A DNA stretch of 21,357 nt, from the NCBI GenBank assembly GCA_017998475.1, contig JAGODA010000011.1, forward strand, positions 1 through 21,357, given 5' to 3'. Both the position numbers and the translations under genes were made by a program. This document shows positions 1 through 8,420 of this stretch, piece by piece (positions within the stretch are counted from its first letter, which is position 1; each line of letters starts with the position of its first letter). The notes under the pieces were generated by a model. The model had not been told where the DNA came from. It did no database searches and saw only the letters and a list, made by a program, of their open reading frames with translations. Source of the stretch: Spirochaetota bacterium (GTDB lineage Bacteria; Spirochaetota; UBA4802; UBA5368).

Positions 1-3000
1 GAGAGGACCGACGCAATCACCTCTTACGGCTATGTAGTGAAGAACTCCGGCGATGTCGTGCTTCTGGCATCCATCCGCATGGCCTTTCGCCTGCACGAAG
101 CCCACGCGAAGCTGAAGGAAAGCGAGGAGCGCTATCGAACGCTCGTGGAACATTCGCCCGCGGCCATCCTCATCCATCAGAACGGCATCGTTCGCTACGG
201 CAACCAGGCCGCTGCGAAACTGTTCGGCGCGGCGTCGTGGGAGGAATTCGTCGGGAAAAACGCGCTGGAGGCGGTGCATCCCGATGATCGGAACAAGGTA
301 ATCGACCGGGTTCTTCGGATGATGGAAACCGGTGAGCCGGCCCCAATGGAGGTGGAACGTTTTGTCACCGCGGACGGGCGTGTGATCCATGTTCAGGTCG
401 CGGGGGCCCGTATCAACTGGGAAGGACAGGCAGCTTCACAGACGATCGGCATTGACGTGACCGAGCAGATACTGGCCCAGCGCGAACTTCAGGCACAGAG
501 CGAAAGACGCGAGGGATTTTTCAATTCACTTCCCGTAATCGTCTGGTATATGGACCGCGACGGACGCGTTTTATGGGGGAATGATTTTGCCGCCAGGACC
601 ATGGGCCTTACAAGCGAAGAGTGCCTTGGTAAAACCGTCTTCGACCTCTTCCCCGAAGCGCAGGCCGCGCGGTTCCACGCGGACAACATGGAGGTTATTA
701 CCACCGGGTCGCCGAAGCTGGATATAATCGAGGAATATCGCGGGGCCGAAGGCGGATCGCGCTGGGCGCATACCAGCAAATACCCGCTGAGGGGAAAAGA
801 CGACGTGATCGAAGGGGTCGTAATCCTCGCGATAGATATTACCGGACGCGTGCGCGCCGAAACCGCCCTGCGCGATTCTGAACGGCGCCAGAGAAGTTTT
901 CTCAACGCGGCCTCCGACATGGCCTTCATAAAGGACGAGAAGCTCCGCTACCTGATGGTAAACCAGGCATATGTCGATTTCCTCGGCAGGCCCGAACACG
1001 AGATACTCGGCGCGACCGATGACGAGCTCATGATCCCCGAGGCCGCGGCCGGGTGCCGCCGAAGCGACGAACAGGCGCTGACTGAGGACAGGCTCGTCAT
1101 CTCGCTTGAGGTCGTCGGCGGCAGAACCTATGAGACGCGGAAATTCCCCGTTATGCTGGGCGGCAGGCGGGGGGTGGGCGGATTCGTCCGCGATATAACC
1201 GAGGCAAGGCGCGACGACGACGCCCTTCGCGAGAGCGAGCTAAAATACCGGCGCCTCTTCGACCTCGAATCGGACGCCATCTTTCTCATCGACAACCGGA
1301 CCGGCGACCTGCTTGAGGCCAACGAGGCCGCCTGCCGGCTGTACGGCTACACCCGCGAGGAGTTCACCTCACTGCACAATTACGATCTTTCAGCGGAACC
1401 GGAGGAAACCCGGCGCGCCACGGGCGGCGGGCTAACGGTGATTCCGGTCCGATACCACCGCAAGAAGAGCGGTGAGATATTTCCTGTCGAAATTACAGCG
1501 ACCCATTTTGAATGGCAGGGGCGGGCGGTGCATATCGCCGCGATCAGGGATATCAGCTTCAGAATCGAGGCCGAGAAACAACTGCGCGAAAGCGAGCTCA
1601 AGTACCGCCAGATATTCAACCACGCGCCCGCCGGCATCTACGAGATCGACGTCCTCACGGGAAGGTTTATCAGCGTGAATCAGCTCATGTGCGAGTATAC
1701 GGGATATTCTGAAACCGAGCTTCTTTCCATGAACGCCATGGACATCCTCGCCGAGGAGAGCCGGGCCGAATTTCTTGACCGGGTGGCAAAAATACATCGC
1801 GGTGAGAACGTTCCGGCTCCTCCGGAATTCTGTATAAAAAACAGGGACGGAAGTACGCGTTGGGTCCAGCTCAACGCCGAATACACCTGGCGGGACGAAC
1901 GGATCGTTTCAGCCACCGTTGTGGCGTACGATATAGGCGAACGTAAAAAGGCCGAGGAAGCCCTGAAGGCGAGTGAGGAAAAATATCGTCAGCTCTTTAC
2001 CTTCGCGCCGGCGGGTATCTACGAGGTCGATTTCACCACCGGGCGTTTCGTACGGGTCAACTCGCTTATTTGCGAATACACCGGCTATACGGAGGAGGAA
2101 CTCCTCACAATGGGGACGCTCAACATCCTCACCGAGGAGAGCCAGCTCCATTTCCTCGAAAGGCTCGAAAAGATCAACCGCGGCGAGAGTGTGCCGATGA
2201 ATCCGGAGTTCTGCATGCGAAACAGGGATGGGAGCACGCGGTGGGTCCAGCTCAATGTTGGATTCATCCGGAAAGAGGGCCGTGTGACCGGCGCCACCGT
2301 TGTGGCGCACGACATCAGTGAACGGAAAAAATCCGAGGACGCGTTGCGCGAGAGCGAGGAGCGGTACGCGCTTATCGCCAACAATGTCGCCGATACCATT
2401 ACCATCATGGATCTCGACTTGAACGTCCATTATGCCAGCCCCTCGATCGAGCGCCTGCGCGGCTTTACCGTCGATGAAGTCATGACGCAGACGATCGACC
2501 AGATCCTGACGCCGGAATCCATCGAGATCGCCGCTTCCGTGCTGAAGGATGAGCTGGATCGGGAGAACGATCCGGCGGCTGACCGCGGAAGAAGCCGCTC
2601 GCTCGAGCTCCAGGAATACCATAAAAACGGGTCGGTCATCTGGGTGGGGAACAGCTTCTCGTTCCTCCGGGATGAAAACGGCAGGCCGCACCGGATCCTC
2701 ATAGTCTCCCGCGATATCACCGAGCGCAAGCGCGCCGAGAAGGCCCTCGAGGAGGCGCTCGTCGAGAACAGGACCCTGCTCCACGAGCTCAGGCACCGCG
2801 TGAAGAACAGCATCGCCATGATCGCGAGCATGGTGGCCCTGGAGGCCGGACGCGTATCTTCCGGGGAGGCGAGGGAGGCCCTTGACGATATGCGCAACCG
2901 CATACTCTCCCTCTCGCACATGTACGACATGATCCATTCCACGGGCGAGTCGACCACGGTGCGGCTCGACTCCTACCTGCAGAGGATCGTGCGCTCGCTG

Positions 3001-3366
3001 TCGGAAACGCTCGCGTACGACCGGGAGCGTATCGAAATACGCGCGCGGTGTGAGAACCTCGTTATCGAAACCCAGCGTGCGGCGCTGTTCGGGCTGATAG
3101 TGAACGAACTGGTGACGAACGCCGTAAAGCACGCGTTCCCCGGAGGCGGAAGCGGCACGGTCAGTATTGAGCTCGCCGCGGCCGACTGCGGCATCAGCCT
3201 TTCGGTCGCCGATAACGGGGTGGGACTCGGAGAGTCGTTCGACATCGAACGGTCCGAGGGGCTGGGTATGAAGCTGGTCCGTCTGCTCGCCCGCCAGATG
3301 AAAGCGGAGCTCTCCGTGGAGCGTTCCGGCGGCACGCGCTTCAGCATACTGGTGGCGCGCGCCTGA
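1..3366 (+). CDS. Multi-PAS sensor histidine kinase, HisKA_2 type (5' partial)
   Basis: Cytoplasmic sensor kinase that should autophosphorylate on His and pass the phosphate to a response regulator. The frame is open to base 1, so the true start is upstream. The first visible residues (SYGYVVKNSGD, then LLASIRMAF) resemble the last strand and helix of a receiver domain, suggesting a REC-PAS(n)-kinase hybrid. Seven PAS/PAC units follow, each beginning with an E/K-Y-R or E-R-Y signature, near 127, 511, 889, 1246, 1600, 1981 and 2362. The HisKA_2 phosphoacceptor motif is HELRHRVKNS, with the likely phospho-His codon at 2794-2796. The ATPase has an N box NELVTNAVKHAF (from 3103), then DNGVGL and EGLGMKLV. 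No transmembrane segment is visible, so sensing is probably cytosolic or by partner. The ligand is unknown. It ends 5 bases from the convergent thioesterase gene. Family certain; N-terminal receiver inferred. Confidence 0.93.
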   Translation, partial: ERTDAITSYGYVVKNSGDVVLLASIRMAFRLHEAHAKLKESEERYRTLVEHSPAAILIHQNGIVRYGNQAAAKLFGAASWEEFVGKNALEAVHPDDRNKVIDRVLRMMETGEPAPMEVERFVTADGRVIHVQVAGARINWEGQAASQTIGIDVTEQILAQRELQAQSERREGFFNSLPVIVWYMDRDGRVLWGNDFAARTMGLTSEECLGKTVFDLFPEAQAARFHADNMEVITTGSPKLDIIEEYRGAEGGSRWAHTSKYPLRGKDDVIEGVVILAIDITGRVRAETALRDSERRQRSFLNAASDMAFIKDEKLRYLMVNQAYVDFLGRPEHEILGATDDELMIPEAAAGCRRSDEQALTEDRLVISLEVVGGRTYETRKFPVMLGGRRGVGGFVRDITEARRDDDALRESELKYRRLFDLESDAIFLIDNRTGDLLEANEAACRLYGYTREEFTSLHNYDLSAEPEETRRATGGGLTVIPVRYHRKKSGEIFPVEITATHFEWQGRAVHIAAIRDISFRIEAEKQLRESELKYRQIFNHAPAGIYEIDVLTGRFISVNQLMCEYTGYSETELLSMNAMDILAEESRAEFLDRVAKIHRGENVPAPPEFCIKNRDGSTRWVQLNAEYTWRDERIVSATVVAYDIGERKKAEEALKASEEKYRQLFTFAPAGIYEVDFTTGRFVRVNSLICEYTGYTEEELLTMGTLNILTEESQLHFLERLEKINRGESVPMNPEFCMRNRDGSTRWVQLNVGFIRKEGRVTGATVVAHDISERKKSEDALRESEERYALIANNVADTITIMDLDLNVHYASPSIERLRGFTVDEVMTQTIDQILTPESIEIAASVLKDELDRENDPAADRGRSRSLELQEYHKNGSVIWVGNSFSFLRDENGRPHRILIVSRDITERKRAEKALEEALVENRTLLHELRHRVKNSIAMIASMVALEAGRVSSGEAREALDDMRNRILSLSHMYDMIHSTGESTTVRLDSYLQRIVRSLSETLAYDRERIEIRARCENLVIETQRAALFGLIVNELVTNAVKHAFPGGGSGTVSIELAAADCGISLSVADNGVGLGESFDIERSEGLGMKLVRLLARQMKAELSVERSGGTRFSILVARA

Positions 3367-3371
3367 GGGCC

Positions 3372-3860
3372 TCAGGTCGCGAGCGCTCCGACATAGTCCG
3401 CGCTTTTCCCCGAAACCAGCACGTTGCACTGTGCCTTTGCTATAAGGCCGTCCCCGCGCGTAAGACCGCCGGCCAGATGTATGAGGTTTTTCCCCTCCCT
3501 GATCACGGACGCGGATGCGCGTATAACATCGCCCGCGCGCGCCGTTCCGAGATAATCGATCGTCATGTTGATTGTCAGCAGGGCAGTGTCGTAGCCCAGG
3601 GTGGCGCACACCGTGCCCATGGCGTCGTCCAGCATCGCCGCCTGAATGCCGCCGTGCAGGTAGCCTGCCGGGTTCGTCATCTCCGGGCGGGCCGTGTAAT
3701 CGAGCACTATGCGTCCCCGCTCCACCTCCACCAGCACCGCGTCGAGCCACCGCGTGACACAGTCGAAGGGCATTGCCCCGAGTTTTTTTCCGACAAAGGG
3801 TCTCATCATCGAAAGGATCGATTCGGTCAGGCTGGCTGAAGGGGTATCGGAAGCGGCCAT
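3372..3860 (-). CDS. PaaI-like hotdog thioesterase
   Basis: A 162-residue single hotdog-fold protein of the PaaI / 4HBT acyl-CoA thioesterase group, which hydrolyses acyl- or aryl-CoA to free acid and CoA in the cytoplasm. The signature is NPAGYLHGGIQAAMLDDAMG at about residues 63-82, with the HGG turn (H69) and an acidic pair (D78-D79) on the central helix, where this family keeps its catalytic acid. The start ATG at 3860 has GGAG eight bases upstream. The gene is divergent from the acyl-CoA synthetase at 4101 across a 240-base spacer with a palindromic operator candidate, so the two may be co-regulated. A TTGACA hexamer on this strand at 3936-3931 could be its -35, though the matching -10 is weak. 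The acyl substrate cannot be told from sequence. Confidence 0.88.
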   Translation of the reverse strand: MAASDTPSASLTESILSMMRPFVGKKLGAMPFDCVTRWLDAVLVEVERGRIVLDYTARPEMTNPAGYLHGGIQAAMLDDAMGTVCATLGYDTALLTINMTIDYLGTARAGDVIRASASVIREGKNLIHLAGGLTRGDGLIAKAQCNVLVSGKSADYVGALAT

Positions 3861-3980
3861 GTGAATATCTCCAGAAGCACGATCGTTGTTCTGAGACGCA
3901 ATGGATTCCTATCGGTCGCCTGAAGGCTCCTGTCAATAAAAAACAGCATGTCGTGCCTTATCGATAAAAATGAATATTTG

Positions 3981-4009
3981 TTGACAGATGATTGAAAACT
4001 GGTTAGACG
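3981..4009 (+). promoter_or_regulatory. Candidate promoter of the acyl-CoA synthetase gene
   Basis: A perfect -35 TTGACA (3981-3986) lies 17 bases before TAGACG (4004-4009), which matches only 3 of 6 positions of the -10 consensus. A poor -10 overlapped by a palindrome suits a controlled promoter. The start codon is at 4101. Confidence 0.35.
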
Positions 4010-4017
4010 TCCAACCA
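4000..4017. promoter_or_regulatory. 18-bp palindromic operator candidate
   Basis: TGGTTAGACGTCCAACCA is symmetric at 16 of 18 positions around GACGTC, with two further flanking symmetric bases on each side (3997-3998 and 4019-4020). It sits over the putative -10 of the acyl-CoA synthetase and between two divergent acyl-CoA genes. Size and symmetry are typical of a TetR-family operator, the class that often controls fatty-acid genes. No regulator gene is in the window. Confidence 0.5.
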
Positions 4018-4100
4018 ATTAGCGGTATATCTGTCCGCGGAGCACGGCGGATTGCGGTCGGCCGAGCGGATCGAATGAAAACATCCGTGCCGGGGGGGGA

Positions 4101-5636
4101 ATGAAAATACAATTCAGCAGTATCAGCGACATGGTTATCAGACAGGCGGACGCACGTGAAGACAGGCCGGTCATCCGGTTCTACGACCGCGATATCAGCT
4201 ATCGGGAACTGGAACGAAAAAGCGCCGCGGTGGCGGCGGGACTCGGGAGCCTGGGCGTCAAGAAGGGGGACCGGGTATGTATCCTCATGGAGAATTCGCC
4301 GGAATATTACTTTGCCTATCTCGGAATCATCAGGCTTGGCGCTATCGCGGGTCCGGTGAACTGCTGGTGGCAGACAAAGGAGATAGAATACCTTTTCCGC
4401 GATTCGGGAGCGATCGCCGTGATCTTCGATTCCGCGTATCGCGCTCATGTCGAGACGATTCGAGGCCAGGCCCCGGCGCTTAAGCATCTTATAGAGCGCG
4501 GCGGCGATGGCGCCTTCATTTCGTTCGAGGAAATGACGGTAAAGGATACTTCCCCGCCGACGGTCGAAATCTCAATGGACGACATTTCCACCATCGTTTA
4601 CACCTCGGGTACCACCGGGAATCCAAAGGGAGTTCTGCTCACGCACGGCAACATCCTGACCAACTCATTTCAGGCGGGCATGCTGGCCAATATACGGGAA
4701 AACGACGTGGTCATGTGTTTTCTGCCACTCTTCCATGTTAACGGGCTGGTGATCACCGGCACCGCGCCGATGTGCGCTGGCGCGCAGATCGTGCTCCGAA
4801 AAGGATTCTCGGCGGGCGAATTCTGGGAGTGCGTTTCGAAATACCGGGTAACTATTTTCAGCGGTGTTCCCACCGTATATCAGATACTCCTCAACACGCC
4901 CGGCAGCGAAAAGGCCGATGTGAGTTCCCTTCGCTACGGGGTGTGCGGGGCGGCCCCCATGCCCGTAGAAACCATACGGAAGTTCGAGGAAATGTTCAAC
5001 ATGATAATCATCGAGGGATACGGCCTTACCGAGGCGACGGCGGGGGCGACCGCCAACCCGATTAACGGTGTCCGCAAGATCGGATCGATCGGCATTCCGT
5101 TTGCCGACAGCGAGGTCAGGCTGTTCGACGACGACGATCGAGAAGTGCCGAGGGGAGAGGTCGGCGAGATAGTAATCCGAGGCGGCAACGTGATGAAGGG
5201 CTATTTCAACAAGCCGGAAGAGACCGAAAAGACCCTGCGCGGAGGGTGGCTCCATACGGGTGACATGGCCTATGCCGACGAGGACGGTTATTTCTTCATC
5301 GTGGACCGTAAAAAGGAAATGATCATACGAGGAGGCGAGAACATCTATCCCAAGGAGCTCGAGGAGATAATGTACGGCCATCCGAAAGTACAGGAGGTCG
5401 CGGTTGTCGGCATGAAGGATGAGATATACGGTGAAGAGGTGATGGCCTGCGTCGTCACCCGGCAGGGTGAAACGATCGACACGGAGGAGTTTCGCTCCTG
5501 GTGCAGGGAGAACATGGCGTCGTACAAGGTGCCGAAATACGTCAGCATCAGACAGCAGTTGCCGAAGAATATCCTCGGCAAGATATTGAAGAAAGAACTG
5601 AAGTCACAGTTGAAGGCGGAGGGAATGCAGGCCTGA
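4101..5636 (+). CDS. Acyl-CoA synthetase (AMP-forming, class I)
   Basis: A 511-residue adenylate-forming enzyme that activates a carboxylic acid with ATP to acyl-AMP and then to acyl-CoA in the cytoplasm. ANL-superfamily motifs appear in order: YTSGTTGNPKG (167-177, phosphate loop), GYGLTEAT (306-313), LHTGDMAYADEDGYFFIVDRKK (from 384, hinge) and the C-terminal catalytic lysine in PKNILGK (K494). Length matches medium/long-chain FadD-like ligases of the short type. The second synthetase in this window (9007-10908) is more than 120 residues longer. The ATG at 4101 directly follows a G-rich ribosome site (4092-4099). Substrate chain length cannot be fixed from these motifs; aromatic acids are possible. 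Confidence 0.92.
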   Translation: MKIQFSSISDMVIRQADAREDRPVIRFYDRDISYRELERKSAAVAAGLGSLGVKKGDRVCILMENSPEYYFAYLGIIRLGAIAGPVNCWWQTKEIEYLFRDSGAIAVIFDSAYRAHVETIRGQAPALKHLIERGGDGAFISFEEMTVKDTSPPTVEISMDDISTIVYTSGTTGNPKGVLLTHGNILTNSFQAGMLANIRENDVVMCFLPLFHVNGLVITGTAPMCAGAQIVLRKGFSAGEFWECVSKYRVTIFSGVPTVYQILLNTPGSEKADVSSLRYGVCGAAPMPVETIRKFEEMFNMIIIEGYGLTEATAGATANPINGVRKIGSIGIPFADSEVRLFDDDDREVPRGEVGEIVIRGGNVMKGYFNKPEETEKTLRGGWLHTGDMAYADEDGYFFIVDRKKEMIIRGGENIYPKELEEIMYGHPKVQEVAVVGMKDEIYGEEVMACVVTRQGETIDTEEFRSWCRENMASYKVPKYVSIRQQLPKNILGKILKKELKSQLKAEGMQA

Positions 5637-5729
5637 GTGCATTCGCGGCACGGGAGGGGAAGCTCATTCCGGTTTCACGGAGCCTCGCGGTAATGTAAGG
5701 GACCGGAATTCCGTGGCTTTCTCTCCCGT

Positions 5730-6110
5730 TCAGTGGCTCCCGCGCTTCAGTATGCCGCCTATGTCCACACCCTCGAGCTGTCGCATGATAAGCGGTTCGA
5801 GGTCCTCCACTGCCACTGCGAGCTCCTCCGGGCGGGGGTGATGGTTGAAGATGAAGACCACGTGGGACAGGAAGCTCTCGGTGATCCGTATGCCGAACTG
5901 GGCGAAGTACACGCCCAGACCCTCGCCCGTGCACGCGCCGATCATAATCGAATCCCGATCGCGGTGTAACAGCTCGCTCTTCTCCGCGAATACCGTTTCC
6001 GCGCCGGGGTCCTCGAAGAGCGTAAAGCCAACCCCGGCCTCCGTGAGATAGTCGGTGAAGGGGCGAACGCCCAGAAATCGATGCTCGATATACGGCTTTG
6101 CGCCTGCCAT
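5730..6110 (-). CDS. Conserved-looking protein of unknown function, downstream of the HACL2-like lyase
   Basis: About 126 residues, not recognised. The best start is the ATG at 6110 (MAGAKPYIEHRF), because GAGG sits nine bases upstream. An ATG nine bases earlier (6119) has that GAGG jammed against it, and a GTG at 6140 is also possible. The protein looks soluble and globular, with no signal peptide or membrane segment. It has an acidic C-terminal half (EELAVAVEDLEPLIMRQLEG) and a glycine-rich core (IGACTGEGLGVYF). It starts about 100 bases after the ThDP-enzyme stop on the same strand, with no terminator seen between, so it is probably the last gene of that operon. A role with the lyase is inferred from position only. 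Confidence 0.7.
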   Translation of the reverse strand: MAGAKPYIEHRFLGVRPFTDYLTEAGVGFTLFEDPGAETVFAEKSELLHRDRDSIMIGACTGEGLGVYFAQFGIRITESFLSHVVFIFNHHPRPEELAVAVEDLEPLIMRQLEGVDIGGILKRGSH

Positions 6111-6210
6111 GGCATTCATCCTCAGCGTGTTTGTAATCACCTGACAGATCACAGCGCCCGCCGCGGCCTGTCCAGCAGTATTTGCGTGCGGTGAAGGCGG
6201 GTGAGCGAAC

Positions 6211-7956
6211 TCACATCGAGATCGATCCCTTCCGGAAATCGGTCGCGCCGATGAGCGCGTTGATGAGTACCGGGTGCCCCTCGCCGGCAAGGCGCCGCGC
6301 TTCCGCAAGCGCGGATTCGATTTCCTCCCGGGACCGGATGAGAATGCCGCGCCCGCCGAAGCCCTCCGCCACCGCGTGGTAGTCGGTGCGGCGGAGCACC
6401 GTTCCCGTGTCGTCGCGCAGGTACTCCACCTGGTCGCGCGCTATCTGCGTCCACGCCGCGTCGTTTCCCACCACGGCGATAACCGGAAGGCCGTGCCGCA
6501 CGAACGTGTCGAACTCCTGCAGGCTGTAGCCCGCGGCCCCGTCGCCGTATAATATCCACACGCGCGAACCGGGCCTTGCGAGCTTCGCCCCGAGGGCGAA
6601 TCCCGCGCCGACGCCGAGGGTCCCGAAAACGCCAGGGTCGAGCCAGGAGAGCGGCCCCGCCGGCCGCACGATATACGCGGCGGACGAGGCGAAATCGCCC
6701 CCGTCGACGATCACGATATCGTCGTCTCCAAGGGCAGTGTCGATCAGCCGGAGAAGCCCGAGCGGATTGATCGCTTCGGATTCCTCGGCGGCCATGCGCC
6801 CTATCTCGTCTTCGCGTTCGCGGTCGCGCGCCGAAAGCCTCGCGATCCACTCCGGAACGGAGCGGTTCCGGCCGGGGAGCGTTGCGGCCAGTGACGAAAG
6901 GAAGAGCAGCGGGTCGGCATGCGCGGCGAGGTCGGGCCGGCGGTTGAGGTAGAGGTCGGCACGGCCGCGGTTGACGCCGATGAGTTTCGCGCGGGCGTTT
7001 ACATCACGCCCGTAGTTGAGGCGGAAATCGCAGGGCATACCGGCCAGAACGACGAGGTCGGACTCGGCGAGCGCCTCGCGCCGCCGGTGGCGCGCCAGAA
7101 GCGGGTGCTCCCTTCCGAGAAGTCCGCGGGCCATTCCCGTCAGAAAGACGGGAACACCGATGGTCTCTATCGCGCGCGTGAGCGCCGGTACGCCTTCGGT
7201 CCTCAGCATGGCCTGGCTTCCGACGATCATCAGAGGACGCTCGGCGCGGCGTATGAGGCGCGCGGCGGAACGCACCGCGCGCACGCTCGCTCCTGATACG
7301 GATGCGGACGGGACCTGATCTCCGGCGGAGACCTCCGGGGCGCAGGCGAACATGCGGTCGACGTGACGGTTGAGGTACCAGCGCAGAGTGCGCGCCCGCA
7401 GGCCGCCTCCGCCGGGCGTATCGCTCTTAATGCCGTACCAGCGGCGCACAAGGGCCTCGTCGTAGAGCAGGTCGATGGGGCATTCGACGAAGACGGGGCC
7501 GGGAACGCCGGAAAGGGCCAGGTCGAACGCGTGCTCGAGTACGGGGGCCAGGTCGCAGGCTCGCTTGACGCGAAGTACCTTCTTGACGCAGGAGCCTACG
7601 AGCGCCGCCTGGTCGATATCCTGAAGCGAGCCGCGACCGCGGAGCACGGTGGCCGCCGCGCCGCCGAGCAGGACCAGCGGAGACTGGGCAAGATGCGCGT
7701 TCTTGAGTGCCGTTACGGTGTTGGCCACCCCGGGGCCGGCCGTCACCGCGGCGACTCCCGGCACGCCCGTAAGGCGGGCGACCGCGTCCGCGGCGAAGAC
7801 CGCCGTCGCCTCGTCGCGCACGTCGATGACGCGGATACCTGCTCGCCTCGCCCCGACCAGAATGGGGGCTATGTGCCCGCCGCACAGGGTGAAGAGGAAG
7901 CGCACCCCCCGGGCGGCCAGGACCCCCGCGATCGCGGAACCGCCGTCGATGCTCAC
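6211..7956 (-). CDS. ThDP-dependent enzyme, ILVBL/HACL2-like (2-hydroxyacyl-CoA lyase / acetolactate-synthase-like)
   Basis: A 581-residue, full-length member of the thiamine-diphosphate family (Pyr, central and PP domains). The catalytic Glu is in DVRDEATAVFAADA (E49). The ThDP/Mg motif is GDG (471-473) through N498. From memory it follows the animal protein ILVBL (HACL2) closely over its whole length: AAVTAGPGVANTVTALKNA, FLTGMARGLLGR, FGTLGVGAGFALGAKL, EFDTFVRHGLPV and a TDFRKGSI tail. HACL2 cleaves 2-hydroxyacyl-CoA to formyl-CoA and an aldehyde one carbon shorter. Bacterial relatives are usually labelled acetolactate synthase-like, but no regulatory ilvN-type subunit is adjacent. The start is a GTG overlapping the upstream thioesterase stop by four bases (GTGA), implying translational coupling. 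Reaction inferred; superfamily certain. Confidence 0.88.
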   Translation of the reverse strand: MSIDGGSAIAGVLAARGVRFLFTLCGGHIAPILVGARRAGIRVIDVRDEATAVFAADAVARLTGVPGVAAVTAGPGVANTVTALKNAHLAQSPLVLLGGAAATVLRGRGSLQDIDQAALVGSCVKKVLRVKRACDLAPVLEHAFDLALSGVPGPVFVECPIDLLYDEALVRRWYGIKSDTPGGGGLRARTLRWYLNRHVDRMFACAPEVSAGDQVPSASVSGASVRAVRSAARLIRRAERPLMIVGSQAMLRTEGVPALTRAIETIGVPVFLTGMARGLLGREHPLLARHRRREALAESDLVVLAGMPCDFRLNYGRDVNARAKLIGVNRGRADLYLNRRPDLAAHADPLLFLSSLAATLPGRNRSVPEWIARLSARDREREDEIGRMAAEESEAINPLGLLRLIDTALGDDDIVIVDGGDFASSAAYIVRPAGPLSWLDPGVFGTLGVGAGFALGAKLARPGSRVWILYGDGAAGYSLQEFDTFVRHGLPVIAVVGNDAAWTQIARDQVEYLRDDTGTVLRRTDYHAVAEGFGGRGILIRSREEIESALAEARRLAGEGHPVLINALIGATDFRKGSISM

Positions 7957-8354
7957 CGTGCGCCCTCCAGTACGTGACGGTCCGGCACCGCGCAGAGCAT
8001 GGTGCCGGTGAACACCTTCTCTCCGTCCCGGAAAACATCGACCGCGACCGTGCGCTTTCTGCCTTCGGACGAGCTGACCCTTGCCTCCGCCCGGAGCCTT
8101 TCCCCCGATCGCGCCGGTTTCAGGAACGTGATATCGGCCTTTCCGAGCACCACATTAGGATGGTTGACCGCGAGCATCGCCGCGTAATCGGCCAGGCCGA
8201 ATACGAAGCCGCCGTGCACCAGGCCACTGTCGTCGGCGCGCATTTCGTCAGTAAGCGTCAATTCGACCGCGCAGGCCCCCTGGTCGAGCCGTACGGGTGT
8301 GCCGCACAGGCGGCGGTCGATACGGTGATGGGTGGTGATGTTCGGTTCATTCAT
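7953..8354 (-). CDS. Hotdog-fold thioesterase, first gene of the HACL2-like operon
   Basis: About 133 residues forming one hotdog domain. The helix motif is DSGLVHGGFVFGLADYAAML, with H47-G48-G49 and a downstream acidic D56, the arrangement of 4HBT/PaaI-type acyl-CoA thioesterases. The ATG at 8354 is preferred over one six bases earlier (8360), because GAGG lies seven bases before it but only one base before the other. It is probably the promoter-proximal gene of a leftward operon and overlaps the ThDP enzyme by four bases, so the two products are likely made together. It may hydrolyse a product or dead-end CoA ester of that pathway. It is clearly different in sequence from the thioesterase at 3372-3860. 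Confidence 0.85.
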   Translation of the reverse strand: MNEPNITTHHRIDRRLCGTPVRLDQGACAVELTLTDEMRADDSGLVHGGFVFGLADYAAMLAVNHPNVVLGKADITFLKPARSGERLRAEARVSSSEGRKRTVAVDVFRDGEKVFTGTMLCAVPDRHVLEGAR

Positions 8355-8385
8355 CGGCATGCCTCGTTTCGTGCTGTTCGGTATC

Positions 8386-8401
8386 GCGCGGCTCGCCGCG
8401 C
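8386..8401. repeat. GC-rich inverted repeat in the leader of the thioesterase/lyase operon
   Basis: GCGCGGC-TC-GCCGCGC is a perfect seven-base inverted repeat between the predicted transcript start and the ATG at 8354. It would fold in the leader RNA. No U-run follows in either direction, so it is not a simple terminator. Confidence 0.4.
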
Positions 8402-8420
8402 AGGTAAAATATCATATAAC

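Noticed and set aside
1909..3936. 675-residue minus-strand open frame opposite the kinase and across the thioesterase
   Set aside because: It is antisense to strongly conserved PAS, HisKA_2 and hotdog coding. The protein is Arg/His-rich and resembles no family; it is a by-product of high GC.
5623..5644. GAATGCA/TGCATTC hairpin spanning the stop of the acyl-CoA synthetase, considered as a terminator
   Set aside because: It has only seven pairs with an eight-base loop, and a GC-rich stretch rather than a U-run follows.
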